Source: Ascaphus truei
Taxonomy: Eukaryota; Chordata; Amphibia; Anura; Ascaphidae
Length of the DNA stretch: 64,000 bases
Direction: 5' to 3'
Assembly (NCBI GenBank): GCA_036426205.1
Contig: CM071570.1
Span: 51,382,984-51,446,983 of the forward strand
Under the pieces are notes generated by a model. It searched no databases. It was not told the DNA's origin and was given only the letters and a program-made list of their open reading frames with translations. Positions 44,613 to 58,644 of the stretch are shown here, in pieces. Every line of letters begins with the position of its first letter. Within the stretch, counting starts at the first letter, position 1. The position numbers were made by a program, and so were the translations under genes.

Positions 44613-45829
44613 CTGTTCATTGATTACATTTACCATTGCACTAAGAATGCCTTGCAGGACATAAATGCGTGGCTTAGCATGCGATCATTGACCACTGTTT
44701 AGTGAGTACAAAAGAAATGGGCGAGTACAGTCTGATACATGGGAAGGAGAGAAGGTGCATTTAACAAGAAACTAGAACAAGGAAATGCAGGGCAAGGAAT
44801 CATTTGTGAGGGATTATATGATTTATGCTAATATTTCAGGAAATGGCACATAAGAAAGATGTTGCCTAAAATATGTTTTGACATCAGATGGTGATTTCAC
44901 AGTTAATAAATGTCAAAATTGTAAAACTCTGGCAAACAACCAAAATGGGAGGATTTCTCTTGAAATAAATATTCTATTTTTTTGTTTGCAATCTCAACTC
45001 ATAGCTTGGCTAGTAAATGTAGATGTGTCATGGTTTCAAGTCATTTCTGTGTAAGAATTATATCTTGTTACCATCAAATTACAGATTATATTTTAAGTAG
45101 CATTTTATGTAATGGAAAGTGGAGCCTAATAAATTACATTTCCTGTGTTATTATGCTGTTACAGTTGTTGGTTTTGCCTGGGCACTCGGGGCTGGGAGCC
45201 TTGGTATTGTCTGTAAGAAAATGCCTGCTAGATATTCGTGCTTAAAGCTGCTGTTTTTCTATGATACATTCCTTTTAACTTCGATTCTAGAATCTATTTG
45301 TCAAAGTCTTCTGTTTGCAGAGCTGGGACTGAACTGGAGCAAAATAATTGCATCGGATTTCTGAAAGGAAAAAATGGATGGCTTTTTGTTGGATTCCCTT
45401 TTTTAATACATCAGGTGCAGCTATTTGCTCCAGTTTAGCCCTAATTTTGCATCTGAGATATTGATACATAAACCCCTATCAGTCAATTGAAAGTACTCAT
45501 AACACTGTCTGTAATCATTTTTTTTAATCCATACAATCAATTATATGAGGAACAAATATGTTAAATGATGAATGAAATATTGAAATTATTATTCTATATA
45601 CTATAGTCCGAAGCGACCATTTGGGGTGTTTTCACCCCCAAAAAAACCCTTGAAGTCAGTTGTGGATTTTCGGCTGCAAACTGCTCAAGTAGTCTAACAT
45701 GTACAATCATAAATAAAATATTAAAAACATTTCAATATATATCTACCCTTAGAGTGCTAGTGAGGCTATTTGATACACCTGGAGCAATTCCTTTGCCCCT
45801 GTTTTGAAACTGTAAAAATGTAGTATATA
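44613..45829. other. Unassigned intron stretch
   Basis: No gene, RNA or repeat structure recognised. Confidence 0.35.
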
Positions 45830-46620
45830 CAGATGCAATGTTATCCAAGTTCGTTTTGGGTGCAAGGAAACTGCAGTCTGACTGCAGCCCGATTGCAGCT
45901 GCCCTGCGCCCAAAAGCCCAGTACACAGGTTGCCCTGAAGGAATTAATGCAGTGGGGGACCCTGCTTCTGAATTTACTGTGTTAATCCTACCGGGCCGCT
46001 GTGCAGAGAGAAGACGCCCCTCTCTCTGTCTCCCCACACAGCTCTTATAACCAATCTTGCCATTTTTATCATTATTTTTAGTACAAAGGATTGAAGCAGG
46101 GGGTCTCCAATGCTGAACCGCATTACTTTCAGGTCCGGGGGCCCCCTGTTTCTTGAGGTGCAGGCCACCGTAGCAGGTGCCTGTTTCTCCTGCAAGTTTA
46201 AATGTCCCGCGTCACGGCCCACATGCCCGGGGCATTTAGACTTGCAGGAGATACCGGCACCCCATACTGAGGCTTGTACCTTGGGAAGCAGGGGTTCCCC
46301 CTGAACCTGAAATTAATACGGTTCAGCTCCAGAGACCGCCTGCTTCAATCCTATGTGCTAAAAGTAATAAAAACAGTGCAATTTGCTATAAGAGCCATGT
46401 GGGGAGACACAGAGAGAGGGACCACTTCTTTCTGATCTCTTTACGCAGCTCTTCCAGACCGGTGGCGGCCCGGTAGGATTAACACAGTTGGAACATGGAA
46501 CCTCAGAAGCATGAAACCTCGCTGCGTTAATCCGTCTGGGAAAATCTCCCTGCGCTGTGCCATGATCGTGCTTGGCCGCGATCACGGCCGCACTTGGGCC
46601 GCTGTCCAACCACTCCAAGT
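45830..46620. repeat. Large foldback element (family M1 related)
   Basis: Palindrome centred near 46220, where ctcctgcaagtttaaatgtc faces gcatttagacttgcaggag. Inner arms carry gaagcagggggtctccaatg and its mirror. Outer arms (45930-46060 and 46395-46540) share ccgggccgctgtgcag / gcggcccggtaggattaac-type text. Arms total roughly 350-390 bp. Confidence 0.65.
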
Positions 46621-48629
46621 GCCGCATAGGGGAAACTCATATCGCACCACATCTGTACTGCCTGGTAACTGTTAAACACTGCACTAGTACTGGGAAGTAA
46701 ATCAACCAAAATGACTGGGTATGAAAAGGGGAAATATATTGAAATATTTTCTAGTGTGTCTTCAAGTTGATGCAGATGACATGCATAAATATTATCCTAG
46801 CTGCATAACTTCCATCTAAAACCTTGGACTGTCATATCCCCGAGTTATCAGTGGGTGACGGTAAAACAATTAGTGAGTAGGCCAGATTGCATTCTGGTTT
46901 TTCTTTTGCATTTAAATCATGAAACATTTGCCATTGATAGAAGGAATTACATGGGTGAATGAATTCACTTTACTGATTCTCCTTTTGCCAATTGTGCTCT
47001 GCTAACCAAGAGTAGACTATTGTTGACATAAATAAATATTCTTAAATAATAAATATATTAGTCCACAAGGTGAATGATTGTGCTTACCGCGTCACAAATT
47101 GTCCTCTTATTCTTATTTTTCTTCTACGCATGCTATCTAGCCTCATATAAATAATCAATACAGGATTTGTATGTAACTTTGCAATAACATTTGATTATTT
47201 TTACTCCAACAAGGCTAAGAACACCAAGCTGTAGCTTTAATTCAATTCATTAAAAAGACAGATTTCTAAGAATACAGTATCATGCTATTTTGTAATACAG
47301 TATTTACCACACTGCAAATCACACTTGAATTAAATACTGTATTGATCTGTTGATGGTCCAAGTAAATCGCAAAAGTAGAGTTTGCAAAACATTTATACAT
47401 TGTGTTAAAAAAAAATGTACACATCATTATTATTTACATATTAGAAATATAGAACAGATGATATGGACAATTTACCTGGATGGTAAACCTATAATTGCTA
47501 GGCCAGCCTTTTGTTAGTGCAATGCCATGTCATTTGAGTGTAAGATATTGAGCTTTCTGCTTACCTTATGCCTGTCAGCAAAACATGTCAGCAACTTACC
47601 TTTCTTTCCAGTTCTTTATCTTCGTAATAACAGTTATGTTGAGCTTATAAGGTTTGCTTGCCTGTAAAAAGAAGAATTTGCCAGCGTAATGCGTTCCTGT
47701 TCTGGAGAGTTTACAATAATACATTTTTTTGGTGCCTATAGTTACAGAGCTGTCCTGGCACTTCCATTGAGCACAGTGCTATTTTCAATATTGCAGACCC
47801 TTCCCTCCATCCTCTATGCTTATCTCCAATTAACAAATTAATTCAATGTTTATTGTCATGTATTGTTGTCGAGTTTAAAAACAGCATCCTGAACAACAAA
47901 TCTTTTTATTGTTATTATATTTATTTCTCTCTTGCATTTCCTAAACTGAGGGGGAGTTTCCTATATTTCCAGATCAGTCTAGTTTTAGTTGATCTTTTCC
48001 CCCATTGATGTAATGCTGGGCAGGCAGGCTAATAGGGTCATACTGTATGGGAGCTGGCTATCCAATGAATAAGGAGAATGTTGTGACAAATGACAGTTAA
48101 CTTTTGTCTAGACCAGGACTGGCCAACCCCAGTCCTCAAGGGCTTATTTTTGTTAAATAAGTCATGACACGGTGTAATATGTCATGTGTTGTTGTTTCAT
48201 CTGAGGTTGTATTTACCTAATTTTAAGACCTGCTAAGGAACAGATGATTGTTATTATGTCCTGATATGTAAAACCATAGAATTCAAAGAGGGTGTACTTT
48301 ATTTTTCACACAACTGTATGTATGTAAATGTACACTTATAAAACGCCCACAGTGTATATAGCGCTTTACAAAAGGTGTGTGTGGAATGGGAGTGTATATC
48401 AATGGTGTAGGTAGGTGTGGAAATGTAAGAGGGTGTTGCATTACTAAAAGTGTGTGTAGATACTATGTGGTCCCTATTGGTATATAGGGGTGGAATTACA
48501 TGGTGTATTTTGTATGTGTAAGAGAAAGCTGTGTGTGCATTCATATAGCTCAGTATTCATAGACATGGCCTTTAGCACAAATGGGAAGAGAGTTCTCTTG
48601 TGTCAGTAGTGACTCATGAAACTGTGGTC
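46621..48629. other. Unassigned intron stretch
   Basis: Contains only a truncated M3 MITE piece (48113-48150) and a short dispersed repeat piece (about 48315-48370); otherwise nothing recognised. Confidence 0.35.
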
Positions 48630-49960
48630 TCGGTTTAGGCCACCGCTAAGTGTCCGAAACGGTTGGATACATTTGTAGACATGCAACGTCTCTCTTTCGT
48701 TATTCTAAGATTACCTTTGAGTATGGCCACCTTCATATCATTCATCTTATGGCCAGAGTCAGAGAAATGTTCGCCAACAGGAATGTCTCTTGTTCCACGT
48801 GTGATGATTTGGCGATGCAGATTAATTCCTTTGTTTACCCCCTGTCCCATCTCACCTATGTAGTAGCAGCCCCATGGGCATTCCATGCACATGATAAGGT
48901 ACACAACATTGCTGGAGGAACAGGTGAACCTTCCTCTGATTTTCTACTCCAGATTCCTGTGTGGTATTTGTATTGTGCCCGCTGTGTGGAGCATTGAGCA
49001 GGTTTTGGCATCTTGCATCCTGGCATGGTCTTGTTCCGCATTCAATTGTACTTTTGAATACTTTACTCCTCACCATAATTTTTTTAAGATTATGAGGTTG
49101 TCTGTATAATAAGGGTGTTTCAGGGAAGACCTGTTGCAGTTTTGTATCTCACTGGAGAATGGGTTGTAGTTCCCTGGTGATCTTGCATAGGGCTTCTAGG
49201 TGTGGGTTATATGTGACCACCAAAGGTACCCTGTCGCTTGTCTTTTTCTGTGTGTATTCAAGGAGATCACTTCTTGGTATTCTAGTGGTTTTGTGGATTT
49301 GCTGGTCGACAATTCTGTGGTTATATCCACGGTTTAGGAAATCCGATCTCAAGGCTGTAATCCGCTGGCCTCTGTCTGCTGTGTCGGAGCATATCCGGTT
49401 GTATCGTCTGGTTTGACTGTAGATGGTTGCATGCTTAGTGTGTGTCGGGTGGAAGCTCTTGTCCCTGACATAGCTGACTCTGTCTGTAGGTTTGCGGTTT
49501 ACAGACGTCTGTAGTTGGTTGTTCTTTATAATAATGGTGGTGTCTAGGAAATATACATTGTCCGAGGAATTGGTGAATTTCAGGTTGATGGTCGGAACTT
49601 ATTGAAGTTCTCATGGAACTGTATGGGTCCTGTTCACCAGAGGTCCAAATCAGGAGGATGTCATCAATGTACCGAAGGTATGTAAGGGGTTCAAGTGACA
49701 GGTGGAAAGAAAGTCACTTTCCAGTTTTGCACATCTGAGTGCCCATAGTGGTCCCGGTTGTCTGGAGGTATGTGTCATTTCCAAATATGACGTAGTTATG
49801 GGTCAAAATAAATTTGATGCATTTAGTCACTCTCTCTGTGACTGGCCCCTGTGGACCCAGAAAGTATCTGGTGCAGGCTAGGTGGGCTATGCAGTTTTTA
49901 TCTACAGTCAATACATTTCTGCATATGAAATAGCCAGTAAATTCTATCAAAAAGCATTAG
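48630..49960 (-). pseudogene. Penelope-like element remnant, copy 2 (RT end plus GIY-YIG)
   Basis: On the - strand in order: an RT C-terminal piece (KFILTHNYVIFGNDTYLQTT then GTTMGTQM), the linker (RGYNHRIVDQQIHKTTRIPR, then VVTYNPHLEALCKI), a frameshifted Cys-containing stretch, and the GIY-YIG core VYLIMCMECPWGCYYIGEMG with EHFSDSGHKMNDMKVAIL. It is from a different PLE lineage than the 10.3-kb copy. Frameshifts and stops separate each block. No hammerhead was found beside it. Confidence 0.85.
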
Positions 49961-51290
49961 TATACAACAGAACATGTTTAATGTAGAAAAACTCAATGAC
50001 CTGCTTTTTTTGGCCCCTTTACAGCATTTTTCTCCTCTGTCTTTTATTTATTTCTCCCTTTTTTCAAATAGATTTGCACAGAAATAAAGAAAACATTTAA
50101 ATTTGTTATGAAGCAACATGTTGGTGTCATAGTAAACTAGTGCATTGAAATATATGTATTTTACCATTACATTTTAAGGGTAGCTTAATTTAGCCATGAT
50201 AAGCACATAAGAAAAGTATTTTGCAACACAAGTATCCCTAACTCTGCACTTGTATTCTCCACTCACAGTGATGCTAGGGAAGGCCAAGGACAGAATGGGC
50301 AAATTGAACAGTTGATGGGTAGTGCTGGTCGCAGCTATGCATTATTTAAGTACAGTAGTAAAGGGTTATTCATTAGACTGCAATAGTGCCTATCTGGGAA
50401 TTATCCTGCAATAGTGTCCTAATCAGTACTACTGTATCTCCGTTCAATAAATAAGCCACTTGGAGAGACAGACTTTTGAAGTTATTTTTTTTTCCACAGT
50501 GCATTAGTGTGCTACCACACAGACACTGATATTCAGGTCAGTGGGAGGTTCCATGTGGAAGTGAGCAACTGGCACTATCATACTTCAATAACCCCCATAT
50601 AGACTGGATCTGTGGGGTTATATGATTTGTAATGGTAAGCTTTATACACAAGTGCAGGTTTACCCCCCCTCCCACCCCCCCAAAGTGAAATATGAAACCA
50701 AATAGTTTATATGTCTTTATTTGAAATCATAGAACTTCTCAACCAGTTTTCTGTTGAGGCTGTTGAACAGGAGCGGCCAACTCCAGTCTTCAAGGGCCAC
50801 CAACAGGTCAGGCTTTAAGAATATCCCTGCTTCAACTCGGGTGGCTCAGTAAGTGTTTAGAAGGGGAGTTTAGAATGAAGAATAGAAGTTAAATGAATGT
50901 TTATCTTTTTTAAATGGCGTGCCCTCTTTGAGGTCATGCACATTAAAAATATATTTATTCTCTGTGCAGGATTTAGAACATTGTAAATAACCACTTAGCA
51001 CCATAGCATACTGTTCTATTATAATGCAATTTCTCAAAAATGTTATTTTCACCAATTACGAAGATTTCATCATTCTGTATTTTTCTTCCCCGTGTATTAA
51101 CCTTTGCAGTGCCCTTATGATGTACCTGGTAATGCATGGGCCCCGGCATTCTAGAGGCCCCTATGATGTAACTTCCTTGCTCCCGGCACATCAAGTAATT
51201 GCGATCACATGACCCGGAAGGGCCAGATGTCCATTGGCCCTCTAGTGGCGACGGACCTCCGGCACTCTAAAGATTACATGGCATGCTGTA
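49961..51290. other. Unassigned intron stretch
   Basis: Holds one truncated M3 MITE (about 50765-50850) and no other recognised feature. Confidence 0.35.
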
Positions 51291-51296
51291 ACTCAG

Positions 51297-51517
51297 GGGT
51301 GCTCATCACCAGTCCGAAAGCCCCCCCAACAGGTCAGGTTTTCAGGATATCCCAGCCACAGAACAGGTGGCTCAATCACTCCCTGCTTCAGCACAGGTGG
51401 CTCAATCGGAGGCTCAGTCTTCGACTTGAGTCACCTGTGCTGAAGCTGGGATATCCTGAAAACCTGACCTGTTGGGGGGTGGGGGAGTGGGGGGCTTAAG
51501 GACTGGAGTTGAGCACC
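51297..51517. repeat. MITE family M3 (hAT-like), full copy
   Basis: Ends gggtgctcatcaccagtcc and the mirror ggactggagttgagcaccc. The interior has caggtggctcaat and gatatcctgaaaacctgacc forming a near-complete hairpin. Confidence 0.7.
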
Positions 51518-53270
51518 CATACTATAAAGACAAAATCAGTGACAAATATTTTGCCAAGAACTGATTCCACATTTGGTTTATTTGCTCAGGAAAACTTTAC
51601 ATAATGTAAGTAAAGTTACAGAGGCCAAGTGCAAGCAGAGATCCATATGTTACATTTTAATATTTTTCTCATTCACTTTGCTTTGGCACAAAATGGTACG
51701 TATTCCCAGCTTTCATAGTACCATATCATGACAATTAGGAGGCCCTGATTTAAAATGGTAAAACAGAATGGTTCTCATGGCCCGTCACCTAAATGGTAAA
51801 AATATGCTCTTTCATAAATGTTACACCACACACACCACACACCACACACCACACACCACACAAACGGTATTTGATTTACAAAATATAAACTGGTGATGTG
51901 AAAGGAAACACAACTGATTATCAAAGTATCTATCTTGACAGTGACAAATAGATCTATCTCATTTGTTATAGCTATCAGCTATAACATGTAAAAATGATCA
52001 GCCTGACAGTGAAAGCAGCAGTCCCCCGCTGATCACTCATTTGTTTTTGCATTGACATTGACAGATCTCTTCTCACCATCAATGGTAAGGAGCGTTATCA
52101 CATTCCATAGGTCCAGTCACAGGCTGGAAACATGTGCAACATGTAAATAGTAAGAATGCCCAAACAGAATAAAAACAGCAGATAACTCATTAAACCCTAT
52201 TTAACAGCAGTTCATGATCTCCAAATCACTAACATATAAACATTATATACATTTGATGCAGCCTTCTGGCAAGCTAGGGCTCTATTACATTGGTAGCTTA
52301 ATGCTTTATCCCTTGGAAGGCTTTGTCAGTTATCTCGAGGCAATGAATAAGATGGGAGGGGAAATATTGTATGTTTCCTTTTATTGGTTGAATATCTTTT
52401 CAATTGTGCAATAGTGGGAGTTCGTAATGCAGTGATTCCCAACAAGGGAATTCCAGGCACTTTCATGAGTTCCTGAGCCGTGTGGGGACTGTACATTTTG
52501 TAAGGCTCTAAACTGCATCTTAAAATAGGAGGCATAGCTGTCAATTATAGCAGAAGCTTTTAAAGTCACACCCCACCATACTTTGCCTCCATAGCCCCAA
52601 GGCATTGTGGGGCGTGACATTAGGCGTTCTTGCACACACATGTGCAGTTCAGGGCCTTGTTAAGTGAGTTTCTGTTACAAGTTCAGGACTGCCTGGGATC
52701 GGTCAAACTGTTTTGTTAGCAATAGTCTGACTAAGCAATACGATTAATTAAGTATAATTTAATACATATTTTCTACCAAGGGGTGCACAATGTTAAAAAG
52801 GTTGTGAATCCCTGTCATAATGAAGTTTGTGTTGTAACTTTATTCTGTCTTATGTTATATTTTACAAACAATATCAACATTTTCTGTAGATAGTTCTGTA
52901 TTTCTTTTTGTAGATCAAACTCCAGAACATCTGCTGCACACATGACATTTGTGATTTGTGGATGTAGGTTTTAATCCACTAGAATAAAAATCAGATTGCC
53001 TGCCTCTTGGTTATATTTGAAGATTAGTATCTGAAATTATGTTCATCAGTCATTATGTTTTCTGCAGTTTAGCAACGTCTTTTCTTCTATTGTAGAGTTA
53101 GATGAAAACAAAAAAAATTGTGTGTGTGCCGAGCACGCGCATTTTAAGTGAAACTTCTTTGTCTTTTGTCACTGTTTTGTCACAGAAATTGTATTTGTGA
53201 TGGTGATGTTTTTAATTAAAAATCAAAACACAATTTCAGTGCCAAAACGCAAAGAATGCAATGACTTAGA
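51518..53270. other. Unassigned intron stretch with a (CACAC)n tract
   Basis: A short ccacacaccacacaccaca microsatellite at 51826-51868; the rest shows nothing recognisable. Confidence 0.4.
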
Positions 53271-53277
53271 ATGCGTG

Positions 53278-53346
53278 TTTTAGCTATTTGAACTTCTATG
53301 TTTATAATAACTGTGAATTCCTAGTGTGTGTGTGTGTGTCAGTCAT

Positions 53347-53378
<32 letters not shown>

Positions 53379-53560
53379 AGTGTGAGTGTGGTTCTGTGTG
53401 TGCAAGTGTGTGTGTGTGTGCAAGTGTGTTTTAGCTATCTGCACTTCTATATTTATGATAACTGTGAATTCCTTGTGATTGTGTGTGTCTGTGTGTGTCT
53501 GTGTGCAAGTGTCAGTGTCTGTGTGTGTGCGTCTGTGTGTGTGTTTATGTGGTCCTGCTG
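53278..53560. repeat. Duplicated block with (TG)n tracts
   Basis: ttttagctatttgaacttct ... aactgtgaattcc followed by TG repeats occurs twice (53278 and 53430), a tandem duplication of about 150 bp. A further TG tract lies at 53914-53942. Confidence 0.75.
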
Positions 53561-53913
53561 CTGGTGCACCGATGCCCGAGTGCATGAGGCCTCTGCGCAT
53601 GCGTGCCATGCGGCATGAGACCAGATATTTTTGTGCGCGAGCGGAACGGTAACACGTGACGAGCATGACGGCCACACGCAACGGCACACGCCTATTACTA
53701 CTGTGACGGCACTTGTGTTACGGTTTTTCGTTAAAATGCTAGGATTTTTTCCCATGAAACCCTGTAGGTGCCAGCAAAGACGTTTCTCTTCAAAAATGTT
53801 ACGTTGCTGTGCATTACAGAAATGAACTGATCTCAAAGTGATCGGTTTATATTGCAAGTGATGCAGCAACATCATTAATTTAGAATTGAATGTGACCTCT
53901 GAATATTACACAT

Positions 53914-53944
<31 letters not shown>

Positions 53945-56009
53945 GCATTAATTAGCATGCCATTTTCAGGCTATATTTGTAGTTGCAATAATGGCGTTTA
54001 ATGAACAGACCTCTGTATTCAGACAAAAGTGTTCCGATTCTGGGGCAAAACAAACTGCACCACAGGACAAATCCTATTGATCTCAGTGGTCTCTTGTATT
54101 TGATACATATGGTGTACATTGTGCTTGACACGGCATTGCACTACTCTTGCCTTGTTATGATGTTGGCCTAAAATTAACTACTCTGCTTCCCACCATTGAA
54201 GATGGAGTTTTATATACTGTAGTAAAGTAGCAAATAAAGAGTGGAAGTGGGGCTGTAAATAAACAAAAGGCTCTCTGTTGATTTTTTTTTGTGTTGAATC
54301 AACATGCAGCTCCCAAGTGAATGCACTTTCTAATGTTCAAAGGATTTCCATCTTAACCCTCCACCCTACCCTGCTTGGCATTTCAATAGATGCTGACGTT
54401 CAATTGTTTTCACACCAAAATACTATGTTGCACATTTCATGAAACTTAGTTGGGCAGGGACAGTAATAAATCACTTCCTGACTTTCTCTTTTACAATAAC
54501 ATTTAACAGTCGCTTATTTACGGAGAAGGAGCAGGGAATGTACTGTAGTTTGGGCTTTTTCATTTTGTTAGTTACACTGTATAAGTTTACCCCCCAAGAA
54601 ATACTGCAAATTCACACCTAATGTCACAATAAAATGAATGTCCAATTAACTGTGAATTTGTGTTGTGTTTGTTGTACTGCTAGGCAAATCGTTTATTTTT
54701 TTTAGATCTTGCTCTTTTATTGCAGCAAATTCGTCAAGGTTTTTCTTTCTTTAATCACAAAATGGGAAAATCCACCATTGACTGAATTACGTTCGCATCC
54801 TCCCGTCAGTATCGATATTGAGACGATTCAGAAACGCATTTCTCAAACACCATGTACAGACTGTTGTACTTTAATACCTCCCTTGCCAGACAGACCAGCT
54901 TATCATTGAACATGTTGTGGCTGGCATCCCTGTGGCAAAGTTGTAGCTCTCTCTAATTGATTTTGGGAAATAAATTCAAGTCACTGGCAGGGAATGCCAG
55001 ATCGCATTGTGACTTACAGAATCCCAGCTATTCATCTCTTAAACATAAACTTTTATAGTATTGTTCTGTAAGATAGTTTAAAAACTATAAGCTGTATTTT
55101 TGTTTGATTTGTTTGAATATTCTTATTACCTTGGTGTACTGTAGCACTCACAGTAGACCGCATACTCTTTTGTGTATTAGTCTTTTATTCTAAAGATACA
55201 TTTTGCATCGAAATATTTATAATTGCTATTTCACTGCATTTCCCAATGGTTTGTATAAAACTATCCACGTTATGTAAAAAGCAGCATGAAAGTGCTCTGT
55301 GACCTACTTTTTCAGGCTTTTAGCTTACTCTAAAATGCACTGGGAGTATGTAAAAGAAAAATATTCTAACATTGTACCGTAGGTATGATGCATTTAGTAC
55401 AAGAGGGTTATCCATATGTTTTTTCCTCCAAAAAATTAACTAAAGATAATTAAATGGTACAAAAAGGAAACACATTTTACTGAGAATAGCTGTAGCTGTG
55501 AAATCCTACACTATCTGCTAAGTCTTGAATCCAATTTGTTTTACTCCTATTCTGGATGTACTGTACACATACTGCATATTAAAACCTTTTAAAAATGAAC
55601 ATAATTTGTGTTCAATTTAATTTGATCTTCTGCCTAATCTACTGGGCTTTTACTGCAGCAGCAAAAAGCATTTCTTACAATGTAGAAAGCAACTATTGTA
55701 CTCGCCAGGCAAAATTAGTTTTTCGACCATGAAAAGAATAAAACGCAAACCACATAACTGAGCTTTGGCTCTTACTTTGTGCTTTCGATTGGTTGTAGTT
55801 CGCTTTCTCCTACACCCTATTCTTCCTTTTTCTTACTTGTGCACACTATCTCTTCTTCAAAAGAAATTAAATATATTTTACAATACACATCATAAAAGGT
55901 TTCATTACAGTGTAACATTCATCTCCCATTATACTTATTTATGGTGTTTTACACGACTGCATACAAAAGTTCTCCGTATAACCAAACAATGAGTTGTTAA
56001 AATAATTAA
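53561..56009. other. Unassigned intron stretch
   Basis: Apart from the TG tract at 53914-53942 no feature is recognised. Confidence 0.35.
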
Positions 56010-56309
56010 TGGTCATACCGTGGGGGTGCGCACGCGACGTAAATGCGGATGCACGCAAGCTAGGGGAGCTCCGTGCACTCCACCCACAGAAACCCCAATA
56101 AACCCCCGATCGCGATCCCAACAGGCCCGTGAGACTCCACGCCAGCTGGGCGATGATGTCACGGAAGACTCCGAAGCCGGGTACACCCGATCTCTCCCGC
56201 TACAGCCACGGGCAGCCAGAGAGCGGAGAGAAGAAAACCCAAAGATGGCGCCGCCGAGGCGAGCGCACGGGAGCGCGCAGCCTTAGCAGAAGGTGAGAAA
56301 CAGACTGAG

Positions 56310-57375
56310 GTGGACTTTTCAGATCGAAAGGCCACCCTAGGAAACTCAGCAGAAAGAGCTGCAGCAGGGGAAGAGTCAGTGGGGAGAGCTACCTGTGACA
56401 GGGATCAGGGTATGACAGAAGGAGGCACAATAATCACCAAACAAGACCTCCAGAACATGTTAAAAGAAATGCAAACGGGCTTTCAGTTAACGCTTTCAGA
56501 AATGCAAGCGGGCTTTCAGTTAACGCTTTCAGAAATGCAAGCGGGCTTTCAGTTAACGCTTTCAGAAATGCAAGCGGGCTTTCAGTTAACGCTTTCAGAA
56601 ATGCAAGCGGGCTTTCAGTTAACGCTGGATAGAGCGGTGAAAGAATTTAAAGCAGAAGTTTCTTTATTGGCGACAAGAACTACGGAGCTTGAAAATAAAA
56701 TGGACATCTCTTTACAAAATTGGGTAAATACTGATGACGAGGTCCTGCGTTTCAACGAAGAGATAAGATCTATGTGGGATGATATAGACGATCTAAAGAA
56801 CAGGGAGCAAAGGCAGAATTTACGAATCCATCAGGTCCCTGAGTCGGTCTCCGCAGAAGCCCTCCAGCCATACCTCAAGAGACTATTCATGTCAATTGAT
56901 CCCCAGTTACAAGACAGTGACCTCCTGATGGACAGAGCTCATAGAGCCCTAGGACCGAGATTCGATGATCCCAAAAGAAGTAGAGACGTAGTCATAAGAC
57001 TCCACCAACATGCAACCAAGGAAAGGATTTTAAAAAGCTACAGAAATAGTGGCTCAATTGAATTTGAAAACAGCTCCATCCAGATTTTTCAAGATCTGTC
57101 CAGAATGACAATTGAGAGAAGGAGGAGAAGGAGGGTTGCGCCTGGTGATGGCGGTGCTTCATGAGAAGTGTATTCGTTACCGGTGGGGATTTCCGTTTTG
57201 TCTGGTGGTAAACCATAGAGGCAGACAGGTCTCCCTCCGTTATCCCGAGGAATCAGCATCTTTTCTATCGGCACTGGATCTGACCCCAGCGAAGGTTCGG
57301 GTTTGCACCAAAGACCCCGAGAAGAGAACGCGGGATGACGATCGATCGGCTGAGGGTGCGGTTGCCCCGAGATAA
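56310..57375 (+). pseudogene. L1-type ORF1 (RNA-binding chaperone)
   Basis: The open frame starts without ATG; the first in-frame ATG is at 56412 (MTEGGTIITKQDLQNML). Next is a coiled coil holding five 11-residue units. Then the RNA-recognition-like core follows (DDLKNREQRQNLRIHQVPES, LMDRAHRALGPRFDDPKRSR, DVVIRLHQHATKERIL), a run of Arg with a frameshift near 57120, and the C-terminal domain (LHEKCIRYRWGFPFCLVV, GRQVSLRYPEE). Domain order matches L1 ORF1p, a trimeric RNA-binding protein. The frameshift makes it a pseudogene. Confidence 0.85.
56466..56630 (+). repeat. Five 33-bp tandem units inside L1 ORF1
   Basis: Units start at 56466, 56499, 56532, 56565 and 56598. Each encodes EMQAGFQLTLS (first unit EMQTGFQLTLS, last ends LD). 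The period of 33 bp keeps frame and adds an 11-residue (hendecad) coiled-coil repeat. The three middle units are identical. Confidence 0.95.
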
Positions 57376-58644
57376 AAGATACAAATCTGACGGTGGTTTT
57401 GATGATCTCTCAGCAAGACTGTGGCCATCTCCCTGACCAGTGGCTTGACAACCAACGGCAACCCAGAGAAAGAATCCCGGATGTGCAACTACATTTGGTT
57501 TCTCTTTCCCTTTCTTTACGCTTTCTTCCCAGTCTCCCTCTATATTTTATCCAATTTATTACAGGTACTGTTCAATACACGGTTTGGAGTCAACTGCCTG
57601 TATCTCGGAGGCTGTTTTGCTAAAACCGATCGACGGACGAAACCGGTAAAAACACAGAGTGAAAACCCCGACGAGGGTGAGGGGGCCTTGGCAAAAAGAC
57701 TCAGCAGAGCTGTTTTTTTCTTTTTCTTGCTTTGCTACAGACACAATGGACATTTAGCATCAACAAGAAACCAAGAACAATGTACTACTCGAAAAAGTAA
57801 TGCTAACAGATACTAAATATTTAAAGATAAAATGCGAATCCGGGGTTTTATACTTACATTGTTATATTTTTATATTTCTTGCCGGGAAGTCTATCCCTAT
57901 ACATATTAACACAGGAAAAAATCTTTTTATATGTTAATTTGTCTCGCACATGTTAGGAATTATAGTGTTTTTCTTAGAATTTTCCTTTTTTTAACATTCT
58001 AATTAAGCAGTGGTGAAGGCGCGGTCGGCGGAGGTAGAGCAGTTGGAGGCGGAGTGTGCAAGATAGGTGGAAGTTCTGCATGGCTGACCTCATGTCGCCC
58101 CCAGTAGGGCCATATGCCCGCCAGGCCACGTAGGGTTGAGCAGCAAATTTGGGATGAGGGCTGGTTTTACTCATCTTACCTTATAGTTTCATTTTTGTTG
58201 TTTTTGCTTTTCCTCAAGCCTTTGGAGGAGGAGAGTCCATTTTTTTTGCCCCTTTTTGTCCCCTACAACCATTAAAGTTTTTTGTTCACAACTTTCACAT
58301 GAGAGATATGATATTGGAAATGAATAGTCAAACGCCATTGAAGTTAGTATCCCTGAATGTTAAAGGCCTTAATAGTAATAGTAAATGTAGGCTGTAAAAT
58401 AATTTAGAAATTTGAAAGCGGATATTGTTTTCCTCCAAGAGACACATTTTGATTCCCAAGAACCCCAAATACTTTTAGCAGGACTTACCCTACTGTATTC
58501 TACTCATCTTTCATTAGTAAGAAAAGGGGGGTAGCAATTTTGATAAAACAGGGTATCCCGTTCCAGACACTGGAGGTCAAGAGAGGTCTGGGAGGGAGAT
58601 CACTAGTGGTCCATGTCCGCCTCTCAGGCTGACATAGTACATTA

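Noticed and set aside
44982..45364. Two overlapping open frames of about 80 codons in the last intron, considered as possible PLCB1 terminal exons
   Set aside because: No similarity to the expected PLCB1 C-terminus and no convincing splice sites.
48640..48680. tgtccgaaacggttgg considered as a hammerhead GAAAC core next to PLE copy 2
   Set aside because: No CTGANGA partner at the required distance, and the text lies inside the PLE coding remnant.
53328..53687. Cys/Val-rich and Thr/His-rich open frames
   Set aside because: Translations of TG/CA microsatellites.
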